The notes under the pieces: generated by a model
Databases searched by the model: none
What the model was told of the DNA's origin: nothing
What the model saw: only the letters and a program-made list of their open reading frames with translations
In this document: piece by piece, positions 9,398 to 18,918 of the stretch
Layout: each line of letters opens with the position of its first letter
Numbering within the stretch: the first letter of the stretch is position 1
Source of the DNA: Anaerovorax odorimutans
Lineage (GTDB): Bacteria > Bacillota > Clostridia > Peptostreptococcales > JAAYPU01
Length of the DNA stretch: 56,588 bases
NCBI GenBank assembly: GCA_016841185.1
Contig: JAENZQ010000009.1
Span: 43,220 to 99,807 of the forward strand
Direction: 5' to 3'
Translations under genes and position numbers: made by a program

Positions 9398-10475
9398 TGA
9401 TGAACAGCCTGCAGCGGATAAAATGGAAATACTGCTTAAGGAGAGTGGTATTGTAGATATAAAAGGCAAGTTTACGAACTCTTTAACAGCCTTGGAATTC
9501 ATGGGAAAAACACATATTGATGTCGCTTTTCTTGACATAGAGATGCCAGTAATGAGCGGGATAGAATTATCTAAAATCATAAAAGAGCATTATGAGGACG
9601 TTACGATTGTTTTTATAACGGCTTATGACGAATATGCAGTGGAGGCTTTCAGGATCAATGCCATTGATTATCTTATGAAGCCTTTTGATCGGAAAGTATT
9701 AAAAGAAACCCTTGATAGGATCGTTAAACAGAAAGATATTCGGATAGGCCCTCTTCAGGCTCAAATATTTTGCTTAGGCGGATTTGAACTGGTTACAATG
9801 CAGGACAGTAAAGTAGAGTTTCGAACCTTCAAGGCTGAAGAATTAATGGCTTTTTTCATTGATCGGAGAGGTGCCGAGATATCCAGAAGTGAAATAACGG
9901 ATAATCTTTGGCCGGAATTTGATGGAGATAAAGCAATATCGAACTTTAATGCCACACTCTATTATCTGAAAAAAGCTTTGGAGAAAAATGGAATAAAAGC
10001 GCCTGTCGAACGTATAAAAGACAGATACAAGCTGAATTTTAATGATCTTGAATGTGACTACTTTAAGTTTATAAGTTTTATATCTTCTTTAAAGGATATT
10101 CATAAGAACAATATATCAGAATGTGAAGCAACTACGGCTCTTTACAAAGGAGAATATCTAAAAGGGTGCGAATTTTCTTGGGCAGAAAAAAACAGAAATC
10201 TTGTCAGAGAGAAGTATGTTTCATTGATCCTTAAGATGGGAAAGTACTATAAAGCAGCAAAAAAGCATAATAAATTGGTGGAGCTTTTAAAAAACAGCAT
10301 AAAATATGAGCCGCTGCATGAAGGTATCAATGCGATGCTCTTGGAGACTTTAATGATGATGGGAGACAGACTTACAGCAGTTAAGCGGTATAATAGTTAT
10401 AAAAGAAAGTTAAAACAAGAATTTGGGATGGAGCCAAATCAAGAACTTAGAAAAATAATGGAAAAGGCAAAATAG
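9372..10475 (+). CDS. Response regulator with SARP-like (winged helix plus BTAD) output
   Basis: The receiver domain (residues 1-118) has the acidic pair in IVDDEQ, phospho-acceptor Asp55 in FLDIEMP, the conserved ITAYDEY and Lys in LMKPFD. The C-terminal half carries a winged-helix DNA-binding segment (EFRTFKAEELMAFF...NLWPEF) and a bacterial transcriptional activation (BTAD) helical repeat region ending in RYNSYKRKLKQEFGMEP, the arrangement seen in SARP-type regulators. The start is ambiguous: AGGAGG at 9361-9366 fits GTG 9372 or TTG 9375, and the upstream GTG at 9366 is unlikely because it overlaps that site. Its first 26 bases overlap the kinase gene, so translation is coupled. Targets may include the adjacent SLH giant gene, but that is only positional inference. 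Confidence 0.88.
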   Translation: MLIQALIVDDEQPAADKMEILLKESGIVDIKGKFTNSLTALEFMGKTHIDVAFLDIEMPVMSGIELSKIIKEHYEDVTIVFITAYDEYAVEAFRINAIDYLMKPFDRKVLKETLDRIVKQKDIRIGPLQAQIFCLGGFELVTMQDSKVEFRTFKAEELMAFFIDRRGAEISRSEITDNLWPEFDGDKAISNFNATLYYLKKALEKNGIKAPVERIKDRYKLNFNDLECDYFKFISFISSLKDIHKNNISECEATTALYKGEYLKGCEFSWAEKNRNLVREKYVSLILKMGKYYKAAKKHNKLVELLKNSIKYEPLHEGINAMLLETLMMMGDRLTAVKRYNSYKRKLKQEFGMEPNQELRKIMEKAK

Positions 10476-10519
10476 TAAATAGTAAATCCGCCGGAAAAGG
10501 CGGATTTACTATTTACTAT
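10472..10519 (+). terminator. Perfect 21-bp hairpin overlapping the stop codon of the response regulator
   Basis: Two 21-bp perfectly complementary arms (10472-10492 and 10499-10519) flank a 6-nt loop. The arms start at the stop codon. No U-tract follows, so it may be a factor-aided terminator or an mRNA 3'-end stabiliser. Confidence 0.75.
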
Positions 10520-10642
10520 CTATGGGACCCTATGGATGAAATTCAGGGGTTTTTATATTTTTGGTTTAGTGGTGGTTTAGCAGGATTCTATAAAATAATA
10601 AGTAGAATCTTTATATTTTATTTTAAATAGTTGATTATGATG

Positions 10643-10660
10643 AAGCTTTTATAAAAGCTT
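10643..10660. promoter_or_regulatory. 18-bp perfect palindrome upstream of the giant SLH gene
   Basis: AAGCTTTT and AAAAGCTT flank a 2-bp centre, 30 bp before the start codon of the SLH gene. It could be an operator or a leader hairpin; nothing distinguishes these. Confidence 0.4.
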
Positions 10661-10689
10661 GTGATTCAAATTTAGTGGAGGTGAAGGGA

Positions 10690-13600
10690 ATGAAAAACAA
10701 AAAACAGAATTTATTATGGATTGCAATTATTTTACTTATGACAAGCACTTTTTTTCCTGCTGTTTTTGCTCAGTCGACTGACAGCAATTATTTAGAAGAT
10801 ATTAATAATCACTGGGCTCAAAATGAAATTATTAGCTATGTGGAAAAAGGTTTTTTTAAGGGGTATAATGATCATACCTTTAAACCCGATGTTTTTATAA
10901 AAAGATCAGAATTTGTAACGGTAATCAATAAAGTATTTGGGTTTTATGAAAAAGAATTTATTGATTTTAAAGATGTGTCCAAAGGAAGTTGGTATTACGA
11001 CGAGATATTAAAAGCAAAATATATAGGCTATGTAAACGGAGACAATCAGGGCTATTTTTATCCGGATCAATACATAACCAGGCAAGAGGCGGCTACAATT
11101 ATTGCCAGAATACATGATTTGGACGAAGATACAATCGAAGAAGAGCTTAATTTTTCAGATAAAAACGATATATCAGATTGGGCAGTCGACAATGTCAAAG
11201 CGGTTGTACAAAAGGGATATATAAAGGGATATAGAGACAATACTTTCAAGTCTAAAAATAATATTACCAGAGCTGAAGCAGCCGTTTTAATCAGCCGTGT
11301 TTCCGGAGAGGTGTATAACGCTAAGGGTGATTATGGAAAAAATGAGGCGGTAAAAACAATACAAGGAAATGTTACAGTAGCCTGTACCGGCGTGAATTTG
11401 TCCAATTTGCATATAAAAGGAGACTTATATTTGACTGAAGGGATTGGAGACGGAGAAGTAAGGCTGGACAATGTTAAGGTAGATGGAAAAACCATCATAA
11501 AAGGCGGTGGCCCAAACAGTATCTTAATTATCAATTCGGATTTGAATATTGTGGTGATAAATACTGAAACAGGGCAGGTCAGAGTGCTGGCGAAAGACGA
11601 TACCAAAATCGATAATGTCGTTGTTTCATCCAGCGCAAAACTAGAAGAGGAAGAATTAACCGGAGACGGTTTTAGGAATTGTATTGTCAATGTACCTGAT
11701 GGAGAAGAAGTCATATTTGCAGGAGAGTTTAAGAATGTAGAAATCGATTCGCCTAATATGAATCTGAATGTTGCATCCGGAAATATTGAAAATTTGACCA
11801 TCAGCGATAAAGCGAAAAATACAAACCTTGAAATAGGTAAAAATGTAACCATCGGAAATGCTAACATAAAGGCAGCAGCTAAAATAACCGGAGAAGGGAA
11901 AATAGAAAAAGCAGATATAGAGTCAGATGATGTTGATATAGATGAAGATGTTTATTCAGAACCAAGCAGTTCGGGGAGCAATTCAGGCAGTGGCAGCAGA
12001 AGAAACAGCACGCCAAGTAATACGGCGCCAATAGTAGTAAATGAAATAGCAGATATTACAGATGCCATAGTCGGGAAAGTAATAACTGTAGACTTAAGCA
12101 ATGTATTTACAGATGACGATGGCGATGTACTAACTTTAAGTGCGGACAAAGGAATAATAGAAGATAAAATATGGAAAAGGACACCGTCAGCAATTGAAAC
12201 CATAACAGTGACCATTACTGCAAATGACGAAAACGGCGGAACAGCTTCGGATTCCTTCAATGTGACATCTATAGACCCAAACAGTATATCAACAGTAAAG
12301 CCGGGAGAAGAAACACAAACAGGTACGGCAGTACCGGCATCCAATGATGGAGAAACAGCGGCGGTACCGTATATGGAAGATGTATCGCAATGGTTTGTAG
12401 ATTCAAATACGGATATATTTACTTATACATTAGTATCAGTACAGGATTCAGATACCAATGATGTCAGTAGTGATGTAACATTGAACAGAACCACCGGCGC
12501 CATTTTCTATACGCCTGAAGCGGCACAGGCAGGAAAATATGTGAGTATTAACGTAAAAGGAGACAATTTAACAGATGGCACTATAGGAAATGTTATCATA
12601 ACCATAACAGTAGGAGCCGTACCAAGTGATGGGAACAGTGCACCTATAGTGGAAAATCCCATACCGGATCAAAGCGGAACTGTAGGAGAAGCTTTCAGCT
12701 ATACATTTGGAGCAGATGTATTTGCTGATGCAGATGGTGACAATCTGACATATACAGCAGCACCATTGCCGAACGGCATTACCTTTACGGCAGGTACAAG
12801 GACTTTCAGCGGCACACCTACAACAGCAGGTACAACAAGTGTAGTGGTGGCGGCAGATGACAGCAAAGGCGGAACGGTTACCGAAACCTTTGACATTGTC
12901 ATTACAGAGGTGCCTAACAGTGCACCGGCAGCAAATGCCTGCTTGATTACTACAGACGAAGATACACCTATATCAGGTATACTGGCGGCAAACGATGCAG
13001 ATAATGATGATTTAACATTTAGCAAAGTATCAGACCCATATCATGGAAGTGTTACTATTAATGCAGATGGTTCCTATACATATACGCCAACAACTAACTA
13101 TAATGGTTTCGACAGCTTTACTTTTAAAGCAGACGATGGAGCAATAGAATCTGAATCGGCAACAGTCAGTATAACTATTAATTCAATAAACGATGTACCT
13201 ACATTAGAAAGTGCTATACCGGACCAAAGCGAAACGGTGGGAGAAGCTTTCAGCTATACATTTGGAGCAGATGTATTTGCTGATGCAGATGGTGACAATC
13301 TGACATATACAGCAGCACCATTGCCGAACGGCATTACCTTTACGGCAGGTACAAGGACTTTCAGCGGCACACCTACAACAGCAGGTACAACAAGTGTAGT
13401 GGTGGCGGCAGATGACAGCAAAGGCGGAACGGTTACCGAAACCTTTGACATTGTCATTACAGAGGTGCCTAACAGTGCACCGGCAGCAAATGCCTGCTTG
13501 ATTACTACAGACGAAGATACACCTATATCAGGTATACTGGCGGCAAACGATGCAGATAATGATGATTTAACATTTAGCAAAGTATCAGACCCATATCATG

Positions 13601-16600
13601 GAAGTGTTACTATTAATGCAGATGGTTCCTATACATATACGCCAACAACTAACTATAATGGTTTCGACAGCTTTACTTTTAAAGTAGGCGATGGAACAAT
13701 AGAATCGGAACCAGCAACAGTGAGTATCACAGTCAATCCGGTAAATGATGCACCGACAGTAGTAAGCGGTGAGGAAATACAGACAGGAACAGCAATACCG
13801 GAATCTAATGATACCTTTACATCGGCAGTATTATATACAGCAAATGTATCAGGATGGTTTGACGATATAGATGAAGATACATTAACCTATGAATTGGTAT
13901 CAGCGCAAGATGAAGGAACAACAGATGTCAGCGGTGATGTGAGTTTGGATACAAACACAGGTGCATTAAGCTATACACCTGATGCAGCACAGGTGGAACA
14001 GGATGTCACCATTGAAGTAAAAGCAAATGACACAACTGCGGACAGCGCATCCAACGTAACCATAACGGTAGCGGTAGGAGCAGTACCAAACAGTGATCCT
14101 GTGGCAGAGGATGATACAGGGACGGTTGATGAAGACAGTACGATACTAATAGATGTGTTGGCAAATGATAGTGATGAAGACGGTGATACTTTAGCAATAG
14201 ATAGTTTCACAGAAGCAAGTGACGGTACAATAGCACAAGAAGGAGACAGTATAAGATATACGCCGGATGAAGATTTTAATGAAACAGACTCTTTCACTTA
14301 TACTATAAGAGACGGCAACGGAGGAACGGATACAGGAACTGTAAATATAACAATAAATTCAATAAATGATTTGCCTGTAGCAGTTGATGATACACCAACG
14401 ACAAATGAAGATACAGCCGTTACTGTTACAGTATTGGCAAATGATACGGATGTAGACGGGGATACACTATCCGTTACAGGATTTACACAAGGAATCGATG
14501 GAAGCGTTTCTCAAGAACAAGAAACCAACAATCTCATTTACACACCAAATTTGAATTTCAATGGAGCAGATTCATTCACCTATGATATAAGTGACGGTAA
14601 AGGAGGTATTGCAACAGCAACAGTTAATGTTACAATCACTCCGATCAATGATGTACCGACAGTAATAAGCGGTGAGGAAATACAGACAGGAACAGCGACA
14701 CCGGCATCTAATGATACTTTGACACCGGCAGTATCGTATTCAACGGATGTATCAGGCTGGTTTGATGATGTAGAAGAAGATACATTGACCTATGAATTGG
14801 TATCGGCGCAAGATGAAGGCACAACAGACGTCGGCGGTGATGTGAGTTTAGATACAAACACAGGTGCATTAAGCTATACACCCGATGCAGCACAGGCAGA
14901 ACAGGATATTACCATTGAAGTAAAAGCAAATGACACAACTGCAGACAGCGCATCCAACGTAACCATAACGGTAGAGGTAGGAGCAGTGCCTGCAGACACA
15001 CCGCTAACTGCAGAAGGAACTATATGCGATTCGGAAGCAGGAATTGATTTTATAGGTGTTCTTTACACGAGGGATGGAAATATATACTACAATCAACATG
15101 ACGGTCAAGGCAACTGGGCTGGTGAGATATTAATAAGCGCAGGTACAGAAGGTAAACTTGCTGTAGATAATTTGGACTGTATTCATGCAGCTTACACAAC
15201 AGCAGGCGACAAAATAGGCTACAGAATGTATGACGGAAGTGCTTGGACTGATGAGGAGTTGATTGAAAGTAATAATGGAGGAGCCTGCTCCATGCCAGAT
15301 ATTGATACAGATAGCAGTGGATTTGTCCATATAACTTATACGGATACATTGGGTAATACAGGCGATGCTTGGGATTATCCTGACATTATGTACGCGACAA
15401 ATTCTTCCGGCAGTTTTCAAAAATCTCTGATTTTTAATGGGTATAAAGATAATTATGATAACATGATACCCGGGTATCCTGCACAGTATTTCGAAAAGGG
15501 TTCAAATATTGCAGTTAAAGAAGGTAATTACTATATCACAGCACATAAATACGGCACAGGGTATAGTAAAACTTATTCAGTTGAAGTCAAATCAAATCTT
15601 GGAAGCGGAAGTACAGGAACTTCTTCATCCAATGTTTTCGATATCTATGATTTAACTGCAAATGGGGGTAAAGTTATCGCTTTGTATAAACACAGCAGCT
15701 TTAAAACGGCAGAATTAAGTGTCAGCGGAGAAACCATTAACTTCACAAATACAGAAGACTTAACAGGTGCATCAGTTAGCTCTGTTGCAACAAATGGTAC
15801 CGATATTGTGGCAGCCGGAATAAGCTCAACAAAACTGCAAGTCCATTACAATGGAATATCAAGCGTTTTTGATGATATAGCAGTTGAAGGTACGAAGGTA
15901 TCGGTAGTAAACTTAGATGGAAATTTTTATGCAGTATATAGAGATAATAGTGATCACAAAATTAAGATGCAATTAATTGGAGCACCGGCTCTGACTTATA
16001 CCATCAGCTTAGATACAATTGATCCAACTGATTTAGGAACAGTAACAGAAGGCTATGCATCAGAAGCTCCAACGGATGTTTCTGTTATAAAAACTGGAAC
16101 CGGTGATATTACTAACCTATTAGTAGCATTAAGCGGGACCAATGCAGATAGCTTTACAGTTACTCAGCCGGTAGCAGCAACATTAGATGACGAAACAACA
16201 TCGACAACCTTTACGGTAGTGCCAAACGATGGATTGGCGGTTGGAACATATACAGCGAATGTAGATGTAACAGCAAACGATGGAGTAAGTGAGTCATTTA
16301 TAATCAATTTTATAGTTAAAGAGCCGGCGCCTGCAGAATCAGCATTAATGCCTACAGCTGATGCAACCGACGTGTTAATAGATGCAGTCGTAAGCATTGT
16401 ATTTGACCGTAATGTAACTGTTAATAATCTAAGTGGAATTAAGATTGAATATGATGATGGCGGGATACAAAGCGTGCCGAGTTTAAGTTCTTCTTTAAAT
16501 GACCGTACAATAACAATAGATCATGATGATTTTTTAAATGGCACTACATTTACGGTAACCGTACCGGCAGATGCAGTAAGGAATTCAGAAGGAACAGGCA

Positions 16601-18399
16601 ACGAAGAAATCACATGGAGTTTTACCACAGTAATTCTAGGAGCAGAAATAACTATCGATAGCTTGCCTTTACAGATTGGTGCAAATGAAACTGCAACTGC
16701 ATCTACAACAGAGGCAGGTGCATGGGGCTGGATATCTGAGATGCCAAGTGTAGCGACCATTGATGCAGAAGGTAATATTACAGCTCTTACTCAAGGAAGT
16801 ACGATAATCAGCTATACAACATCAACCAGCGGTAAGGTCAATTCTGTTGAGGTAGAGGTTTATTCGGAGCCAAACGATGTAAGCGGAAGTTTAATGTTTG
16901 GAGACTCAACAACAACCATATCTGGCGGAACCAAGCAATTAACAGGATTTTCAAGTCCAAATCCTGATGAGACCGGGACATTTGAAATTAAAGACGGTTC
17001 AACAGATGTTATTACAGTTGATAACAACGGATTGGTGACCTATGTAGCAGACGATACGAAAACTATACGTTATGAATTAATAGAGACGGAAACCGGTCAA
17101 TTGTATGAGTTTGGGGAAGTAGACATAACTGCCGGACCTGCTCCGGCACCGACACTTTTATCGACATTCCCTGGAGATCAGGATAATAATATACCAACAA
17201 CAGGAGATCTTACGGTTGTGTTTAATGAGAATATAGCTCAAGCTGGCGATAATTTGAACGGTGTAACCATCACTTGTAATGGTGGAGATGATTCAGTAGG
17301 AAATATTAGTATATCTATTGATACTGATGATCTTCGTGTTTTGAACATTGCTCATGATGAACTTGCCAATGGGACCTATTATACTGTGTCAATCCCTTCA
17401 GGTTTAGTCAAGCAAGAGGCAGAAAGAAGTTATACCAATGAGGAAATTACATTTAGCTTTACAACAGTAGCAAAAGAGATTACAGGCTTTACAGCGTTAA
17501 CAGATGTGACTTTAGATGCTGATGAGCATTTGATTGATTTAGCAGCATTAAAAGCAAGTGGGAAACTTCCAGACACAGTAGAAGTAACAGATGGAACAAC
17601 TCCGGTGAATGCAACTATTACTGATTGGTCAGGAACATTTGATGGAACAGTAACAGACACCTATACCTTAACAGCAACATGGACAATGCCAGACGGTTAT
17701 GCTGATGAAATCGACCCTATCGCTGTGACACTCAATGTTGTTGTAAGTACTGCTCAAACAGAAGTTCCAGCACCGATAATAAGTGATGTAGAAATCAAAG
17801 CAGGAGATTACAATAAAATAGGCGGTACTATTATTGCAACTGTAATTACAGATGATTCGGGGTATACGGCAGACGAAGTGTTTGTGAATGGAGTGGATGT
17901 GACAGATACAATTGAAGATCAAGGAGACAATACTTATAAATTTACGTATACAGTTGCAGAAGGGGATACAGATCGTTCCGCTGAAGAAGATATTCCGATT
18001 AGTGTTGTACTTAATAATAACGGAATGACGAACGATCCCTATACTGAAATACCTACATATACTCTTAGTTTAATTCCTCTTATTGATGCAAATAAGCCTA
18101 CTGTAGTAAGTGCAAGTGTAGAATATGCGGCACCAGATAAAATAGTAATAGTATTTAGTGAAACGATAAATGGGAATACACAATATCAGTTAAATACATT
18201 TACAATTAATGAAAGTAGTTCACCGGTTTCAATGACAGCATTGCCTTCGGATACAGTAACTTTTACTTTAGACGCTCCAGTTAGTTCAGGAGAAGAAGTC
18301 ACATTTACTTATACTGGAGAGGGAGATTTTGCTGATACTCCTGCTTCTAACCAACTGGAAGGATTCACAGTAAGCGTTGAGAATAATGTGATACAATGA
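10690..18399 (+). CDS. Giant SLH-anchored surface protein with cadherin/Ig-like repeats (2,569 aa)
   Basis: ATG 10690 is preceded by GGAGGTGA; the upstream GTG at 10675 is within that region and unlikely. The product has a signal peptide ending near VFAQ (residue 28) and three N-terminal SLH domains (HWAQNEI, GSWYYDEILK, ISDWAVDNV, up to about residue 208). A beta-rich region of about 230 residues follows, then a Ser/Gly linker (about 425-445). The long tail holds tandem Ig/cadherin-like domains: putative-Ig units (FGADVFADADGDNLTY), Tandem-95/VCBS-like units (NEDTAVTVTVLANDTD), a possible beta-propeller-like segment (about 1440-1770), Big_5/SbsA-like units (VSIVFDRNVTV, LTVVFNENIA) and a BIG2-like unit. 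The Asp-rich turns suggest Ca2+ binding. Likely role: cell-surface adhesion or S-layer component. A relic of a further repeat lies just after the stop. Confidence 0.92.
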   Translation: MKNKKQNLLWIAIILLMTSTFFPAVFAQSTDSNYLEDINNHWAQNEIISYVEKGFFKGYNDHTFKPDVFIKRSEFVTVINKVFGFYEKEFIDFKDVSKGSWYYDEILKAKYIGYVNGDNQGYFYPDQYITRQEAATIIARIHDLDEDTIEEELNFSDKNDISDWAVDNVKAVVQKGYIKGYRDNTFKSKNNITRAEAAVLISRVSGEVYNAKGDYGKNEAVKTIQGNVTVACTGVNLSNLHIKGDLYLTEGIGDGEVRLDNVKVDGKTIIKGGGPNSILIINSDLNIVVINTETGQVRVLAKDDTKIDNVVVSSSAKLEEEELTGDGFRNCIVNVPDGEEVIFAGEFKNVEIDSPNMNLNVASGNIENLTISDKAKNTNLEIGKNVTIGNANIKAAAKITGEGKIEKADIESDDVDIDEDVYSEPSSSGSNSGSGSRRNSTPSNTAPIVVNEIADITDAIVGKVITVDLSNVFTDDDGDVLTLSADKGIIEDKIWKRTPSAIETITVTITANDENGGTASDSFNVTSIDPNSISTVKPGEETQTGTAVPASNDGETAAVPYMEDVSQWFVDSNTDIFTYTLVSVQDSDTNDVSSDVTLNRTTGAIFYTPEAAQAGKYVSINVKGDNLTDGTIGNVIITITVGAVPSDGNSAPIVENPIPDQSGTVGEAFSYTFGADVFADADGDNLTYTAAPLPNGITFTAGTRTFSGTPTTAGTTSVVVAADDSKGGTVTETFDIVITEVPNSAPAANACLITTDEDTPISGILAANDADNDDLTFSKVSDPYHGSVTINADGSYTYTPTTNYNGFDSFTFKADDGAIESESATVSITINSINDVPTLESAIPDQSETVGEAFSYTFGADVFADADGDNLTYTAAPLPNGITFTAGTRTFSGTPTTAGTTSVVVAADDSKGGTVTETFDIVITEVPNSAPAANACLITTDEDTPISGILAANDADNDDLTFSKVSDPYHGSVTINADGSYTYTPTTNYNGFDSFTFKVGDGTIESEPATVSITVNPVNDAPTVVSGEEIQTGTAIPESNDTFTSAVLYTANVSGWFDDIDEDTLTYELVSAQDEGTTDVSGDVSLDTNTGALSYTPDAAQVEQDVTIEVKANDTTADSASNVTITVAVGAVPNSDPVAEDDTGTVDEDSTILIDVLANDSDEDGDTLAIDSFTEASDGTIAQEGDSIRYTPDEDFNETDSFTYTIRDGNGGTDTGTVNITINSINDLPVAVDDTPTTNEDTAVTVTVLANDTDVDGDTLSVTGFTQGIDGSVSQEQETNNLIYTPNLNFNGADSFTYDISDGKGGIATATVNVTITPINDVPTVISGEEIQTGTATPASNDTLTPAVSYSTDVSGWFDDVEEDTLTYELVSAQDEGTTDVGGDVSLDTNTGALSYTPDAAQAEQDITIEVKANDTTADSASNVTITVEVGAVPADTPLTAEGTICDSEAGIDFIGVLYTRDGNIYYNQHDGQGNWAGEILISAGTEGKLAVDNLDCIHAAYTTAGDKIGYRMYDGSAWTDEELIESNNGGACSMPDIDTDSSGFVHITYTDTLGNTGDAWDYPDIMYATNSSGSFQKSLIFNGYKDNYDNMIPGYPAQYFEKGSNIAVKEGNYYITAHKYGTGYSKTYSVEVKSNLGSGSTGTSSSNVFDIYDLTANGGKVIALYKHSSFKTAELSVSGETINFTNTEDLTGASVSSVATNGTDIVAAGISSTKLQVHYNGISSVFDDIAVEGTKVSVVNLDGNFYAVYRDNSDHKIKMQLIGAPALTYTISLDTIDPTDLGTVTEGYASEAPTDVSVIKTGTGDITNLLVALSGTNADSFTVTQPVAATLDDETTSTTFTVVPNDGLAVGTYTANVDVTANDGVSESFIINFIVKEPAPAESALMPTADATDVLIDAVVSIVFDRNVTVNNLSGIKIEYDDGGIQSVPSLSSSLNDRTITIDHDDFLNGTTFTVTVPADAVRNSEGTGNEEITWSFTTVILGAEITIDSLPLQIGANETATASTTEAGAWGWISEMPSVATIDAEGNITALTQGSTIISYTTSTSGKVNSVEVEVYSEPNDVSGSLMFGDSTTTISGGTKQLTGFSSPNPDETGTFEIKDGSTDVITVDNNGLVTYVADDTKTIRYELIETETGQLYEFGEVDITAGPAPAPTLLSTFPGDQDNNIPTTGDLTVVFNENIAQAGDNLNGVTITCNGGDDSVGNISISIDTDDLRVLNIAHDELANGTYYTVSIPSGLVKQEAERSYTNEEITFSFTTVAKEITGFTALTDVTLDADEHLIDLAALKASGKLPDTVEVTDGTTPVNATITDWSGTFDGTVTDTYTLTATWTMPDGYADEIDPIAVTLNVVVSTAQTEVPAPIISDVEIKAGDYNKIGGTIIATVITDDSGYTADEVFVNGVDVTDTIEDQGDNTYKFTYTVAEGDTDRSAEEDIPISVVLNNNGMTNDPYTEIPTYTLSLIPLIDANKPTVVSASVEYAAPDKIVIVFSETINGNTQYQLNTFTINESSSPVSMTALPSDTVTFTLDAPVSSGEEVTFTYTGEGDFADTPASNQLEGFTVSVENNVIQ
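12685..13684 (+). repeat. Exact about 445-bp internal direct repeat (555-bp period)
   Basis: Bases 12685-13129 recur at 13240-13684; I see no difference between the two copies, while the sequence between and around them differs. One period is 185 codons, a two-domain unit (putative Ig plus Tandem-95-like). Confidence 0.9.
13752..14989 (+). repeat. Diverged direct repeat, 903-bp offset
   Basis: About 335 bp starting at 13752 recur from 14655 with scattered differences. It encodes a domain beginning VSGEEIQTGTA / ISGEEIQTGTA and ending at VGAVP. A more distant relative lies near 12303 (KPGEETQTGTA). Confidence 0.8.
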
Positions 18400-18455
18400 T
18401 GTTGGTTTTAGTAATCCAGTAAGTTCAGGAGATACAATAACAGTAAACTTTTTCA
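18400..18455 (+). pseudogene. Frameshifted relic of a further Big_5-like repeat after the giant SLH gene
   Basis: Directly after the TGA, the +1 frame reads VGFSNPVSSGDTITVNF. This matches the in-frame DAPVSSGEEVTFTY found about 130 bp earlier. The gene seems to have lost a terminal repeat by frameshift or recombination. Confidence 0.55.
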
Positions 18456-18463
18456 TTTATTCC

Positions 18464-18511
18464 AAAGAGGCGGTTCATATGGGTTTGATTTCAACCATAG
18501 GCCGCCTCTTT
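18464..18511 (+). terminator. Hairpin terminator of the giant SLH gene
   Basis: A 10-bp outer stem (AAAGAGGCGG with CCGCCTCTTT) and an inner TATGG/CCATA stem form a long hairpin. The T-run is short. Confidence 0.75.
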
Positions 18512-18606
18512 GCCTGTTTAGGAAAAGCAAGCGGTTCCTTGTTGCATGAATTTTTTATAAAGGAATTGAAATAATATAAGCAAGAAATCGAATAGGAGTG
18601 GTAGAA

Positions 18607-18819
18607 ATGTTTAAAGCAAGGTTTTGTGAAAATAATTTTCAGTATGGAACGGAAGATGTGGTTAAAAAATTAGAAGATGAAGGAGTAAATGTGGAGGTGG
18701 AACCTTGTCTGGGGTATTGCGGAGATTGTGAAGCCGGACCATTCGCTCTGGTAAACGATGAATTTATTCAAGCTGAAACAGCAGAAGAGTTATTTGAAAT
18801 GATACGGGATGAGATATAA
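18607..18819 (+). CDS. DUF1450 family small protein (YuzB-like)
   Basis: The ATG at 18607 has AGGAG eight bases upstream; the GTG at 18598 overlaps that site. The 70-residue product has the DUF1450 pattern: an N-terminal FCENN and a PCLGYCGDCEAGPFALVN centre with closely spaced cysteines, followed by an acidic helix. The cysteines could bind a metal or cluster, but the family has no established function. It is monocistronic, between a terminator and a strong promoter for the next gene. Confidence 0.82.
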   Translation: MFKARFCENNFQYGTEDVVKKLEDEGVNVEVEPCLGYCGDCEAGPFALVNDEFIQAETAEELFEMIRDEI

Positions 18820-18835
18820 AAAAATACTGAAATTA

Positions 18836-18865
18836 TTGACATATGCGTTAAAATAGTATTATAAA
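18836..18865 (+). promoter_or_regulatory. Strong sigma-A-type promoter of the VOC gene
   Basis: Consensus TTGACA lies 17-18 bp before TTATAA/TATAAA. It follows the DUF1450 stop closely and precedes the VOC start by about 55 bp. Confidence 0.65.
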
Positions 18866-18918
18866 AAAAAAGTGCCAAAAGGAGTTTTATATAGGCACGT
18901 AATGAGGAGTGAAGAGAA

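Noticed and set aside
11331-17922. Many long minus-strand reading frames opposite the giant SLH gene
   Set aside because: They mirror the repetitive sense codons (rich in Ser, Val, Thr), have no ribosome-binding sites and occur in parallel in each sense repeat. They are shadows.
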